Positions 44,696 to 56,800 of a DNA stretch of 64,000 nucleotides are shown piece by piece. Source of the stretch: Pseudopithomyces maydicus (Eukaryota; Ascomycota; Dothideomycetes; Pleosporales; Didymosphaeriaceae); the NCBI GenBank assembly GCA_026873275.1, contig JANTUC010000015.1, positions 558,001 through 622,000 on the forward strand. The letters are read 5' to 3'. The notes under the pieces were generated by a model. It saw nothing but the letters and a program-made list of their open reading frames with translations, had not been told where the DNA came from and made no database searches. Every line of letters begins with the position of its first letter. The stretch's first letter is position 1. The translations under genes were made by a program, and so were the position numbers.

Positions 44696-45720
44696 CTAGT
44701 AGTCACGTCGAGGGCCGGGAGGGCCGGGAGGGTATTCATCACCAGGTCTGCCACCAGCGACGCTCCTGCCGCTGAGGTCCCTGCCGCTGAGGTCCCTCCC
44801 ACTCAGGTCTCTAGCACCCAAGTCTCTGGCCCCAAGATCTCTGCTGTCGCGGCCGCCGAGGTCCCTACCGCTGCCGTCGCCGTAGTGCTTCCGCCTCAAA
44901 GCAGCAAGGCGCTTCTTCTTGGTGTGTGCGTTTACATATGTCCCGATTATGAAGCCAACAATGTTGAAGAAAGGCACCCAGGTGTGTTCAGGCAGGAATT
45001 GCTGGGCGAAGGCCAGAGAGATGGGCGAAACGACCCAGCTGACCTTCATGACAGGCATGAAACCAGCCTTGACGGTGGCGCGCACCTGGTGGAAGGTACG
45101 GGCGCCTGCAATGACAGCCATGGACACGAGGTATATCGAGTTCTGGATGGGGGAGATCTGCAGAGGTCAGTCGTGTCAGCCATGGCGGGCCATGGAGGAA
45201 GAGCCACGAGGAGGTTAAGCATGGCATGGACAGCTTACAATCAAGTTGCTGATGAGAATCTGCAAGATCTTGGCCTTGAGGCTCTTGCGACCGCGGAAGA
45301 TCTTCTGGAGGATGCTGATAAGGACGTGGCCGAGCGGGGCGCTGATGAAGGCGCCGTACAGGGCCATCTTGGGGACGCGCGAGGTGAAGTAGTGGCCGTG
45401 CTTGCTCCGGTCATGGGCAATCCACGAGGCGAGGAACTCCTGCAGGCCGGACAGGGTGCCCGAGGTGAGCATCTTGGTGCGCAGCGGGTTCTCCTGCAGT
45501 TGCTTCAGGTAGGCCTGCGGGTGGGATGGTCAGCGGGGATGCAGGGTGCCAATTGCGCGTCACTCACGGCGAGATAGCCATTCACGCCACCCTTGCCCTT
45601 GGTGATGGCCTCGCCGACGTTCTTCAGCAGGTCGTCCTTGCCTGCGGCCGCGGCATCGACGGCGGCGCCGGCCACGGCCTCGGTGGTCTTGACCGTCTCC
45701 TTCTCGAACTTGACTGACAT
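44696..45720 (-). CDS. Mpv17/PMP22 peroxisomal or mitochondrial membrane protein
   Basis: Three exons join in frame: 45568-45720, 45239-45514 and 44696-45157, for 296 residues. The Mpv17/PMP22 domain starts AYLKQLQENPLRTKMLTSG, continues through RVPKMALYGAFISAPLGHV and ends with the membrane segments after ISPIQNSIYLVSMAVIAGA, FMPVMKVSWVVSPISLAFAQ and PEHTWVPFFNIVGFIIGTYV. The basic sequence KKKRLAALRRKHYG follows. The C-terminus is odd: five copies of an RDL-type pentapeptide (RDLGA, RDLSG), then a Gly/Pro tail. The family includes channel-like proteins of the peroxisomal and inner mitochondrial membranes; which compartment applies is not clear. The start at 45720 is the only ATG that gives a sensible N-terminus. 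Confidence 0.88.
44755..44870 (-). repeat. Coding minisatellite of 15-base units
   Basis: Tandem units encoding RDLGA/RDLSG in the C-terminus of the Mpv17-like protein, imperfect at the edges. In-frame unit gain or loss is expected between isolates. Confidence 0.7.
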
Positions 45721-46868
45721 GGCGGCGCGCGCGGAGGCGGTAGATGCTGGATGGTCGGCGGCGGTGGTGGTGGTGGTGCGGTGCGGGTGCGCGCGCTGTG
45801 CTTGGGGCAGAGACGGGGGCGTCGAGGTGGCCGCTGCTGGATGGCGATGGCTGGGCTCGGCGGCGTGTTTGTTGTCGTCCGACAGCCTCGGGGGTCGAAC
45901 CGGTTTAGCGCCCCTTCGGCAGCTCGACCAGGCTAGGAAGACGCCGCTGTCCGCAGCTCAACACCAGAGCATCGAGCATCGAGCATCGAGCATCGAGCAC
46001 GGCAGCTGTGGATGGACAGACCGTCGTGGCCATGCCCTTATGTGCCCTCACGCGTCGCCCTGCTAGCTGTGCCCTCCCCCATCGCCCTTGTAGTTAGTTG
46101 CCCCTCCCGCCCCGCCCTGCAAAGGATAGCCTTCTGTCGCAGGGGGCGCGTGGCCGTGGCACCAGGACGACGGCCGCAATATGTCGAAGACGCGCAGCTC
46201 TGCCAACCGCCGCCCGCAGTGTGTCGTGTGCCTGACCGCCTGGAAAGAGATAGGACGGGCTCCCCCAGCTGCACCCTCGGCCGTTGTGCGACGCTTCTTC
46301 ACTCAGTGCGCCGTCGTGCGCCGTCAGGCTGGCAGGCCTGCTGCCCGGCGCCATATGACACTCTGCTGCGTCGACCTTCAGACGACGACGGCTGGCCCTG
46401 TAGCTATCGCTTGAATCCTTCCGCCTGCTTCCAGAAAGCTGCCTGCCTCTTGACTTGGCCACAGGCGCCGCTCTTTCCCAACACATTTCCACTGACGCCC
46501 CAAACTACCTCCACCATCCGTGTGCTTCACCCAGAACCACCATCCATGCCCGTCCATATCCTATAAGCCCTACCTATCCTGTTCCTGCTCGCTCCAAGTA
46601 TTGGCATTGCGGGCAGCGTCTGCGCGGGCGACCATCCGCATCACTCACTTGTGCCTCACGCGCGCGCAGACACCGCCCGTAATTTTACTTACTACCCCAC
46701 TCAACCCACACCTTTCCTCTCCAACTTCCCCTTCTTCGCATCTCTGCCTGTCTACTGCGCCATGCCACGGGTACGTAAGTCTATACCCATCCTGCGCCAT
46801 CATGTTAACCACCCGCCCAGCAACGCAATGCCCCGAGGCCCAAGGCCCCAGCATGCACCCATGTCACC
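45721..46868. promoter_or_regulatory. GC-rich divergent promoter region
   Basis: About 1.15 kb between the Mpv17-like gene (leftward) and the cysteine-motif gene (rightward). It contains a GGTGGTGGT stretch near 45765 and a heptamer repeat at 45971-45998. Frames here are Ala/Arg/Pro-rich chance frames. A minus-strand segment near 45893 (GGTTCGACCCC) looks like a tRNA B box but has no matching tRNA fold. Confidence 0.5.
45971..45998. repeat. Tandem heptamer repeat (ATCGAGC)4
   Basis: Four direct copies of ATCGAGC in the divergent promoter region between the Mpv17-like and cysteine-motif genes. Confidence 0.75.
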
Positions 46869-48345
46869 ATGGAACGCGTGCCGTTGAGCGACCCAGCCAA
46901 ACAAGCCTGTCCTAGCTGTGGAAATCACCGAACCCTGGGCTTCCTCTACATCTGCTGTCAGGAGCGCGACATAGCCTATCTCGAATCTCGCCCAGACCAG
47001 GATGCGGACACTGACACAGGCCACTCCTCAAAGTCACAGTTACGCCGAGAATTGGAGCATATTGGCTTGAGTCAAAGTGTTATAGCCGCAGCTGAGCAAG
47101 GTCTTTACACAGATGAGCAACTCGAGAAGCTGAAAGCCGGAAAGCTGAAGCTCAACCGAGTCATCGCCGACGCCCACCAGGCCTCTCAGATCAATGCCAA
47201 CGTATCTATCGATGCCCAGAACACTGATGGAACGTTTCACAGCAAATTACAGGCACCAGAAGAGGTACGTTGAATGCAAGCCTATAGCGTTGCTACCGCC
47301 TTGTCACTCGTGACACATGGAAGACTCATTGTGTGCGACTCTGTGCGACTCAACATGAATAAAGCTGTATCCTAGGTGGAACTTACAGCAACTGAGCCCG
47401 TGGCTCTATCCGAAAACTATGCGGTTGATTTATCATGCACCTAAGCTATACTGACTGGGCATGTAGTCCTCAGCACCCTGCAACCTCATCGCTTGCCACC
47501 ACTGTCGCCCTTATTTTAGAGACCGCATATCCATGTCCTTTGAAGCCGTCTTCAATGATGAGATCAGGCCCATCGATTCAGACGAAGCAGATTATCTCTC
47601 TATCAAATCTGCCCGGGTTATGCAAGGCATAGGCCTCCGTCCGATGACCATACAGTCTTCCCCCAAAGTCGACGAAGCCTCACCAAGCACGGTATTGAGC
47701 ACCTCGGGATTCTCAAACGAATCATCGCCCGCACCATCGCAGTCCAGCATGTTCACGTACCAAACGACGCAGTCCGAAATCGACTCCCTCGGCAAAACGC
47801 GCCGTCACCGTCGTCGCTTTTACAAAATCGGTCGTCGTTCTTCGGACGAAATTAGTCGCGAGATGTTCAACCAGCTGTCCGTATTCTCCCGCCACGGCCT
47901 CAAAGAGGTGTTCAAGGGTATTTTCCGCACCTCAGATCGAGATTCTAGCTCCTCCGGTTCCAACATTACATTGCCCATGCCGTACACAGCCACTGCTAGA
48001 GATGCCGATGATGTTGCCCCGGTGGGAGAGTTTGATATTGGTGCGCTCCATCGCGTGAGGCGCCACAAAGAGCGATATGATCTCAGGCATGCATCGGAAC
48101 ATGGATCACGCTCGACCAGCTGCGAACATGAGAATGCGAGCCTGAATCAGCAGTGCTCAACCGCAGCTACCGATGGGGATTCCGAAAGCTCGGGCTCGAT
48201 AATCTCAGTCGATTCCTATACGTCTGAAGGCAGTGAGGTCGAGGTCGAAGGCGGAGTGGCGTTGACGGAAGAAGCGGTGGAAATGCACACTCCGGATATA
48301 ATCAACGACTCGTTAGCTCTGGAGAGCATCATGACGCAAGTTTGA
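46869..48345 (+). CDS. Conserved hypothetical protein with cysteine motifs, 2-3 exons
   Basis: Exon 1 (46869-47264) encodes MERVPLSDPAKQACPSCGNH and RTLGFLYICCQERD, then a helical part (SQLRRELEHIGLSQSVIAAAEQG; LKAGKLKLNRVIADAHQASQ). After the intron the frame resumes at 47467 as SSAPCNLIACHHCRPYFRDR and ISMSFEAVFNDEI, so the cysteines CPSC, CC and CxxxxxCxxC may form one zinc-binding unit. A short middle exon (about 47371-47418, VELTATEPVALSENYA) fits the same phase and may belong. The remainder is Ser-rich with a basic patch (KTRRHRRRFYKIGRRSSDE) and an acidic end. Total about 424 residues (440 with the middle exon). I think of this as a Pezizomycotina-wide family without known function. 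The stop in the exon 1 frame at 47273 is intronic. Confidence 0.7.
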
Positions 48346-49075
48346 GAGAACTTGCTTGTGCGTGAGAGGTGCAATTACGACGTTCGCGAATGGATTGTGA
48401 GGCCTGGAATCAACACTATAGATGGGGTTTCTCATGATGAGCTCGGGGATTCGGAGTCATATGGAATGTATCAACACGGTTTGTTCAGGGCCGAAGGAAC
48501 TGGCCCTGTTTTGCATCGGGCTTTCAATGGAGGAATCATCAAGATGTGGGCGTTGTGGTTTGTGTTTCTTATACCCCTGGGCAATTGTTTTGTTTACACG
48601 ATAATTTTTCATTGGGTGTCTTGCTACACATCTCCGCGAATCTCGTTAGCCTGTCTTTACGACTGTGTAGGCGTGGCTGACTGTCAATGTGTCGCTCCAT
48701 GATCGTGACTGTCCCGACCAAACCATAGCGGCATCCGAGCAGATCGAACGCAACAAACCCATCAAAACCCAAGAGCAACGTCTGTTTGGGTCATTCTCCA
48801 ACGTCACCTCGTCAGATAGAATAGCTGGGTGCGTGGGCGTGGGGGCGCGGCTTCTGTATGCGAGTTTAGCGTGTTCCCAGGATGAGGAGCGCTAGCCTTG
48901 GAGAGAAGGTTTGCACGTGTGAATCTCCGCACCTGCATCATCGGGGCATGGAGCTGAGGATTCTTCCTCCGGCCTCGTCATTGCCATCGATAACGGTACC
49001 ATCTCACCACAATCCAAGCATGTCCCTATCCATCAGCGGCCGTGCCAATAACGAACGCCATCTCCCCTTGTCACG
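48346..49075. other. Intergenic, promoter of the Zn2Cys6 gene
   Basis: About 730 bases without a convincing frame; contains the 3' flank of the cysteine-motif gene and the upstream region of the regulator. Confidence 0.5.
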
Positions 49076-50886
49076 ATGGAGCCGATACCCACAAAGCCCA
49101 CTAGCGCCAAAGCCCTAGATAGCGGTGCAACCCATCGGACCGCAAAGCTTCGCACCAAGACCGGGTGCATGACCTGTGAGCCGAATACCCGGAACTTTCT
49201 TTCCCGCTTGTAGCTTTGCTTAACAACATGTGCTGCAGGCAGGACTCGCCGAAAGAAGTGCGATGAGAAGCCGCCCGTGTGCGGAAGATGTTCACAGTCG
49301 AAGCGCGAGTGTCTCTGGCCCACTTCGACCGACCTTGTCGATCGTCGCTACTCCAGTCATGAAAAGTCTCGATATTCCACCGGCTCGAGAACGAGGGAAG
49401 AAGAGCTAGCTTCAGAAGTGTCGACCTTGCCCTCACGTGTCTTCCGTCTCTCTGAATCTGTTGCTCATGCTGCAGTCTCCCATGACTTCGAGAGTGTGGT
49501 CACGCAACATTTCATCAATCGATATTACGGACTTCTACTCTTGCCGAACTGCCATCCAGGTCGGTTGCGCGTCCTATACTTGAGGATAGTGACCGATGAT
49601 ATTTTCTAGATTTCTTCGATGCCTGGATGACGGAAATTAAAGCGTCCATGGGCGAATGGAAGAGTGTACGGTACTCAATGCTCTGCAATGCTGCTTCCAA
49701 CCTCCACTTTATCGAATCGAGCAACATGATGCAAGAACTTGCTTTGACCTATTACTCTAAGGCCTTGAGAGGCTTGTCCGACATCCTCGGCCGGGCAGAG
49801 CCTTTAGCAAGTTGTAACAGCGTGCTCCTATCTATGATGCTATTATATCTTCATGGAGTACGTGCATGATACTTGGTCGTCATTCCAATGTGACTGGTGG
49901 CTAATCATGAGCAGTGCATGGGTAGAGGAACCTATTTCGACATACCTCGACATCTAAACGCAGCTACAAGAGTCCTTGCTTTACGATTATTTGAACAATC
50001 GCCTTCTATCAACAGTCCATTTGATAGGGTTTCAATCGAAAGCGTACTGTACCAGGTATTCCTGGCTTCCACTGGCTTATGGTCTGACGAAAAGTCCAAT
50101 TATATGATGGATTTCAGCTTCGATGCAAACTTTTGGCTCCAGGCCGAACGCGTACTCAATCAATCGAAGACCTTTCCTGGGAAGTCCAGTGCGTTGAATA
50201 GTCCTGTGCTCGGTGTCCCGGTCAGTCTATTTAGGCTTGCTATAACACTTAGGAAAATGTATCAAGGCGTATTGCCTTACGACGAAAGGTCGCTGGATGA
50301 TATAAGGAGTGAAGTAGAAGTCTGGGAAGCATTTGTGCTCTGCGATAAGGAGACTGATGAACTATCAGACACCGAAGAAAAGAACTACAAGCACGAATTT
50401 TATAAGAGCGCAGGCTATCTTTACATATTGATAGCATCCATTTTGTTGGATCAGCTGGCCAGCCTACCTTTTTCACCAGTCCTGCCAATGGAAGATACCG
50501 ATGGTTCAGATTACGCGACAGCAACATATGCACAACCACCACTTCCTGCGGACCCAGACAGCTGGCAGGTGCGGAAGGCAGTTCAGATTCTGGAGCGCTA
50601 CCAATACGACGACGAGTGGGCTTCCTGTTTCATCGGAAACTGGCCTGTATACACGATCGGATTTTTCCTGGCGGCCCCCGAACATGTACGACTTGTACTT
50701 CATGAGTTGCATCGCAGGTGGGACCTGACTAAGTTTAATCAAGTGGCGAGGTACTCTGCCGACTTGGAGAAGACATTGGTACAGCGTGATTTATTGCCAG
50801 GAAGTGAGGTTAAGCTGTCAGAACAATCTTTGAAGTCGCCCAGCGTGGAAATTTGCATAAGGACCAGTTCACAGCCTGCCCAGTAA
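49076..50886 (+). CDS. Zn2Cys6 binuclear-cluster transcription factor
   Basis: Fungal-specific DNA-binding regulator. Exons 49076-49175, 49239-49559, 49610-49857 and 49915-50886 give about 546 residues. The zinc cluster is C31-x2-C34-x6-C41-x6-C48-x2-C51-x6-C58 (GCMTCRTRRKKCDEKPPVCG, RCSQSKRECLW). The first intron falls inside it, splitting C34. The remainder has the helical middle-homology pattern of this class (FFDAWMTEIKASMGEWKSVR; LALTYYSKALRGLSDIL; RATRVLALRLFEQS-like helices). It ends SSQPAQ then TAA at 50884. The same frame stays open 73 more sense codons to 51108 with protein-like sequence (EDWPFDRMLRKVEQVRMKIT). A 99-base intron (50804-50902) would remove the stop in frame. Target genes unknown. 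Confidence 0.85.
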
Positions 50887-51108
50887 AGGTCCGTTCGAAA
50901 AGAAGACTGGCCCTTCGATCGCATGTTGAGGAAAGTAGAGCAGGTTCGCATGAAGATTACGAAGGATTTGGGGTCACATTCGTCAACATCAAAGGAGCCA
51001 AACGAACAGCCATTCGACATGATTACGACCCGATTGCAGGATACTGTGGGTCATGTTATTATTGTCACACCGAAAAAGCTTCATACGAGTTGCAGGAAGG
51101 ATAAGTGA

Positions 51109-51655
51109 TTTGGTAAAGGGTGCGCCTCATTTTGGTCAGTCCATTGTCGCCCGGTAAAGCAGTCAACGTTTCTACTACAGAATGGCACTGCGTGTATGTC
51201 AATCGACCCCAAATTGCACCATGAGCGAACACGCCATGTATATTTATCTAAAATAGTTATTACCTGAGTAGTTTCGGACGTTGAGTATCATATTCCAAAT
51301 ATTTTATTCCGTCACAGAAGTCATGTGGATCCGGGCATTCCAGTTGATATTCATGGTATGGCCAACTCGTTCAGACAGCATATCCCATGCGTATCATTTC
51401 GGTTATGCTAATTTATCACGTTCTCTGAAATCTAGATGAATTACCAACCGATCCGTCCACATTCTTCATGACCATTTAGCCCTCACTCTTCAAAACTTTA
51501 CGATAGCGAAATTTCTACGCATCATCCACACTTCCCAGTGCCTCACCTTCGATGAAAATGATCCATACGATGGGCCATTTGACTACTAATGTATTGAATA
51601 TAACAAAGAAGACCCAGTAGCGGATTAATAATCCTAACTCCTTATATATAATATC
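51109..51655. other. AT-rich flank between the Zn2Cys6 and 5S rRNA genes
   Basis: AT-rich, no gene. TATATATA occurs at 51643-51650 just upstream of the 5S gene. Confidence 0.5.
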
Positions 51656-51774
51656 ACATACGACCATAGGACCTTGAGAACAGAGCTTCCCGTTCGCTCA
51701 GCTGTACTTAAGCAGGGTACCGGCGGATTAGTAGTTAGGTGGGTGACCACTAGCGAATCCCCGCTGTTGTATGT
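51656..51774 (+). rRNA. 5S ribosomal RNA gene, divergent isotype
   Basis: A 119-base sequence starting ACATACGACCATAGG and ending GTTGTATGT, whose ends pair as the terminal 5S helix. The internal control region is recognisable: AGTTAGGTGGGTGACCACTA and CGAATCCC. A T-run at 51774-51778 gives the Pol III terminator. Compared with the Neurospora 5S sequence as I remember it, several helix positions differ but change in pairs. Pairing is kept in helix II (GGACCTTG with CAGGGTACC) and in the TAG/CTA pairs around the GTGGGTGACCAC loop. This suggests a functional isotype rather than a decayed copy. Single dispersed 5S genes, instead of 5S within the rDNA repeat, are usual in Pezizomycotina. TATATATA lies just upstream. 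Confidence 0.9.
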
Positions 51775-51778
51775 TTTT
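51774..51778 (+). terminator. Pol III terminator of the 5S rRNA gene
   Basis: A run of five T directly at the 3' end of the 5S sequence. Confidence 0.75.
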
Positions 51779-53798
51779 GCCTTTATTTTTGCCTCTGAAG
51801 ATAATAAGTCCATATTATTATGGCGGTGTACTGAATTGCTTGAGGTGTGGTTTTGGTGGTGAAGGGTGCTAGGGTGGACTATTCACCACTGCTGTCCCAA
51901 CAGGCTGTCCGCCCCATCACCAATCACTTGTACCCTTTTAGTCTATCGTTTGGACGCTCGTTTTCTCAAAAAGTCCATATTGTTTGATTATTTATCAGTC
52001 GGTGTCGGAATGATCTGGTTCGGTCCTTACGATAAGAGTTGATCGATTGACTGGGGCTGAAGGGTTGGGAAATAACACAGGCACGGCAGTTTATTTGGTA
52101 GAGTTTAAACTAGGTTGGACTCCATATTTCCATTACTTTTTGATCAGTATTTTTGCCTGAACCGGTCATTGGGGTATTATCGAGTACAAGTTCATGTTTG
52201 GAGAGCGTGCGAGAGCGAGAGATCTTATCTGTTCTGGTTATGTGCATGGGTAAGAGGCTGGCTGCATTCGATTTGCTATGTAAACTGCTGCATCTGAGAT
52301 TTGGTAGTTAGGTCAGTTATGAAGAAGATGAAAGTGATGAACATGATAGGATAAGAGAGAGCAGTACTGCTATCCATTACATTCCGGGCTAGAAACAGCT
52401 ATCAGCCACTGTTCCAACATGTTTGAGTGCTTTCTATTTCTTTCTATACTATACACTATATAAGTGACCTAGGGGTACTTATCTAATAATACGTTGCGTT
52501 TTGCTCACTACGTAGCTGTTGTCATTGTGATATGGCCCCGGGGTCAGGTCCTTCACGTGATTAACGAGATCCCTATAAGAGGGAGAATTGGCAAATACAG
52601 TCGTCTTATGGCTGCCCTAGCTAGATCATAGTAATAACAGTAAACTAAGAAGCTAGAAGCCATGATGGTTTACAGAAGCGACACAAGCGCACTTGAGAAG
52701 GGACGAAACGAGGGTGGAGACGCACGTTGGGGGCAGTGGTTACAAAAGTGCACCATTCCAGAACCACAGCTGACAATTAACGCCATTAGAAACGTGAAAA
52801 ATTGAACCCAGGGTAGGCCGGCGCGACATTCCGCGGAGCAGGTCGATATTCCATGGTGGGAAGACACCGGAAGGTGATTCCGTCTTTCTCTGGAACGCAC
52901 ATGAGACAAGAGGTGTCTCCCCCTTTTAGAGCACTGGACTCACGAAAATCGAATTTTCACCTGCCATTGCCTACCAGATGGGCATCATGGATGCGAAAGT
53001 CGTCTGAAGTGTTTCATGGACTTTCTTTCTGCACGGGACTATCGCAGGCTACCTGAGAGCAGTGGAAAGGTGCAGCTCAACTGCGCCCAAAGGTCTAGAT
53101 AGTTCACTCAACATATCATCACGAACATTTAAATCCGCTCAAAAGCATTCCTAGCAGTCTATGCTACAGCCTCAAAGATAAACCTGCAGCACAGCAGAGC
53201 TGGAACCCATCTCGCTTCAAGCACTAAGGCGTTGAATGAGCGAACAGACGCCAACGCTGTTGCCACGCTGTGAGACGTACATACAACGTATAGCACCTCA
53301 ACACCCCCTCGACCAAGATCAGCCGCAAGGCGGATTGGATACCGAGTCCCAGTATTCCATGCGAAAGTGTCTCACACTCTTTTGATCTCTATAGTTGCTA
53401 TCTACCAGCAAAACAGGTTGACTGCATCACAGCTGGTTCTCGGTACTCGGCAAGCCTACGATCAGCTATGCCTCGAATACCCGCTGAAGGACCGATTTTT
53501 TTTCAATCGCCTGTTGAAACTCTAGGGTCACTCAACTACGATCCTTCGTAGTGAGAAAGCGCAGAGAAACGGGGCGAAGGAATGGCTTCGATGTCCACGA
53601 AGCCATGGCGGCTCTAGATTTCAGAATCAATGAGGGGGTTTCCATGGATCGTGATGGTCGCTCGTGTGCGTGTGCACCGCGTGTGCCTTAGCCGCTTTAG
53701 CTGATAGATGACGGTGAGACACGGACTGCAGGAATCAACTTTCACAGCCAGCCACCCTGATCTACAAGTCATACCTCGCAGGTGGATGGTTGCATCCT

Positions 53799-53815
53799 CA
53801 GTCAGTCAGTCAGTC
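53799..53815. repeat. (CAGT)n tandem repeat
   Basis: Four direct CAGT units in the gene-poor region. Confidence 0.7.
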
Positions 53816-56800
53816 ATCAGTCAGGCATTTACAGCAAGCCGAGCGAGCCCAGCTCTGGGGACGGTGTCCGTCCAGACCGGACTCTTCTCGCCCAATCTAC
53901 GCATGCGAGATAGTGAATGAGTGCAACTCCATCGAAGATGCACAGTAACTGAGCCGAGCTCCACAGCTTATGCAATCTGTCTGACGTCCACCCCGATCCA
54001 ACTAGGTAGTCTAGCTTTTTCTTACGGACCGTTCCTCTTGTTGGATCAGAGCGCACCGTGCGGGAACATGCCAAGTTTCGGTCTGTCTCGGTATAGTCCA
54101 TCTGCAATAGTGCACTCCAATATGTCCAATTGGCCGGTTCGCCGTGGCTGGTGGTTGGGCACGTTGCATGGCAGATTTGGATCCTCCGCGGAAACGGCAA
54201 CGTCGACAAGACGGCTGCGATAGGCAGGAGCTGTCAATATGCCAATAATTTCCGATTCGTGCGAAAACGTGGTTCCAGTTGTGCTGGTCCAGCGAGACGG
54301 CACGGCGGCAGCAGCAGCAAAAACGGTAGTGCACATGTTTCAGCCGAAGATTGGCCCAGAGAAGTGAGCAAAATTTGTCATTCACACCGCTATTGCCTCG
54401 AGACTCGAGTAAGTGCTAGTCGGTCACAGTTGGTAGCTTGGGGCTTCGAAAAAGTCTGGCCAGGCAAAGAAGGGACGAAAGCGGCGGCCTTTAATTAAGC
54501 TGGGGCCTAGCCCTAGCCACAGCGAAGAAGTCAGCAGACGGTTCGGTTACCTTCTAAAAGGGAAACTATCGTGGAGCGTTTCTGGCGGGCTGCAGCCACC
54601 ACAATAGGCTGGCGTGGCTTGACTAGTGGGTGCTCTAAATCCAGGAACGCGTTCAAGATGCAAAAATTCCGGTCACGCACTAGGCGACCTGCTGCACATT
54701 TGACGTGCGCTAAAGGAGGTCTTGCCACTGGCCGCCTGCAAAGTCAAGCAAGGCTTGGCTGGAATGTCCAGTGGCGGGGGTGAAGGTTTAGCTACGTAGC
54801 GTTTCGAACATGTGTCCGGTGAACGTGGATCGTGGAAGTGATACTTCTATAGATGGTAAGACGGCGAAGATCCTACGGCTACGGCGATCCGCCATCCTCT
54901 AAGAGGCAAATCGGCTAACGGCGTTAACGTAGCCAAGCTATTCCCCTATATGACGGATGTCATATTTCCAGGGGCCCTTTTCTCTGGACACTTTCACTAA
55001 GGGGGAAAATAATTACCCAGTACTACGTTAATTGCACAGTGTTCGTGTAGTGTGCGCTCCAGCATCGCTACTGAATACATGTATGCTTCATCGCGTTGAG
55101 CGCATGACGTTTCTGCCCCCAAAGATTGCGCCGCACTTTTCTATGCCCAGTCGGAAAGCCAGGGTTGAGGAAAAGTGGAGCACCCTCGAAACGATTACAA
55201 AAAAAAGGACCAATTGCTTGCCTTCGCCACCCATGGCATTCCTCCCATTTGCTGATTTTGTGATAAATAGTAAGCCGCGACTGCCAATTAGGGGTACCCA
55301 ATCACGGACATTTCCAAAAAGCTTCCTGTATGAGCATAGCTACACCTAATGGATGATCGTAATTACTGTCATTGGCTCGAGCGGAGACAATTCATACTTA
55401 AGCTTTGAAACTACTGTAGAGGTTTGCGCCTAGTGCCCGAGGAAGGAGCAGAAACAGTTTTCTAGGCCATATAAACGCCGTTTTGTTCGAAAACTTTGAA
55501 TCGTCACATGGTAGGGAAGTGTCTCAGTAGAGATTGATGACCTTGCAAGATCCCTGGACGATCACTGTTTCCTTAACGGGCCGAGCCAGGGAATGCCAGT
55601 GAGCCTTAAGGCCGGCTCCATTGGCAAAAAGACTCTAGCAGTCGCACCGTTTTCAGAGTTAGTCTACGCCGTAACTAATGCATGGATGGGCTGGTGGGGA
55701 TGTCAGTTCGTATTCGGATCTGTCTATGGAATTCTGCCAGGTATCTAGCTGTCGGAATTGGCCCTAAGTGTGCGAGCACAGGTGTAGTTCAGTAATCGAT
55801 GAGTGGGACTGGAGCATGTCCTTAGATCAGATTCAACCATCAAGCACAACCAATTGTACCAAGTTCATCGAATCAACTCTAGTATCAAGTGTTGTTTCGC
55901 TCAATTTAACAAGATCAAGCTGAACGGTAGCGCGATTCTCGGCAACTACATCCATTTGGGTCAAGCAAATGCGCGAACACTCCACCCAGATGTGTTCCGA
56001 AAAACCGAGCATGCAATACCGTCGCATTCAGATATACGTATCTGAAAGCTCTATCATTGGAGCGCTTATAATCATACACCGGTAATTTTGGTTCAATCAG
56101 ACACGGTGCGATCCCGAGAACAGTAGACTTGGAGTATATGACTGTACGTTTTCACACACATGATAACCCTAGCGATTGATTCAGCACATCATGCCCCCCG
56201 AGAGTGATTTAAAGAACCATTTGCAGTATCTTAGATTGCATGCAACGAAGGTCGACATGAGTTGAGAATAGCCGGCAATGTCGCACGTAGTAAATGAGCA
56301 AGGCTTATGACCCTGCCTGCCCGCCCCGAGTGCCTAAATTCAACCACTGCCTAGCCTGCAACTCACACCTTCGGGGAGGGGAGTTGATGTGGAGAATAGC
56401 CATGCTACTACTTAAGTAGTTCTGCACGACGGTTTTGAAATCATCGGGTTGCAACCTTGTTTGCTGGTTGATAGCGAACACAATGAGACAATAATTGTAG
56501 TTTAAATGCTACACTGAGATGAAACAGTGATCGTACGAAATGATCTGGCAGGGAGATCGACAATACGCTCACGCCTCAAGCCACGAATCGTACATGACGA
56601 TTGTAAAACGCTCCCTAGCCCATGTGAGATCCGAACAAGAGTGATACTCACAATGCACAAGCTAGAGTGAATCATAGAAGAAGTATCCACATTACCGAAA
56701 TTGGGTATTTCCCTTGGTGAGGGGTCGGTAAGTGACCCTCCGATTGAAAGAGCGGTGGGATTTGAGTACAATGCGGTGTATGCGTGCGAAGTGTGTGTTG

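Noticed and set aside
44528..45577. 349-codon plus-strand frame across the Mpv17-like gene
   Set aside because: Antisense shadow of the three spliced exons; its translation has no domain and runs through their introns.
45880..45960. tRNA-like element on the minus strand with GGTTCGACCCC
   Set aside because: The B box matches, but the distance to a possible A box is too short and no acceptor or anticodon stem can be formed.
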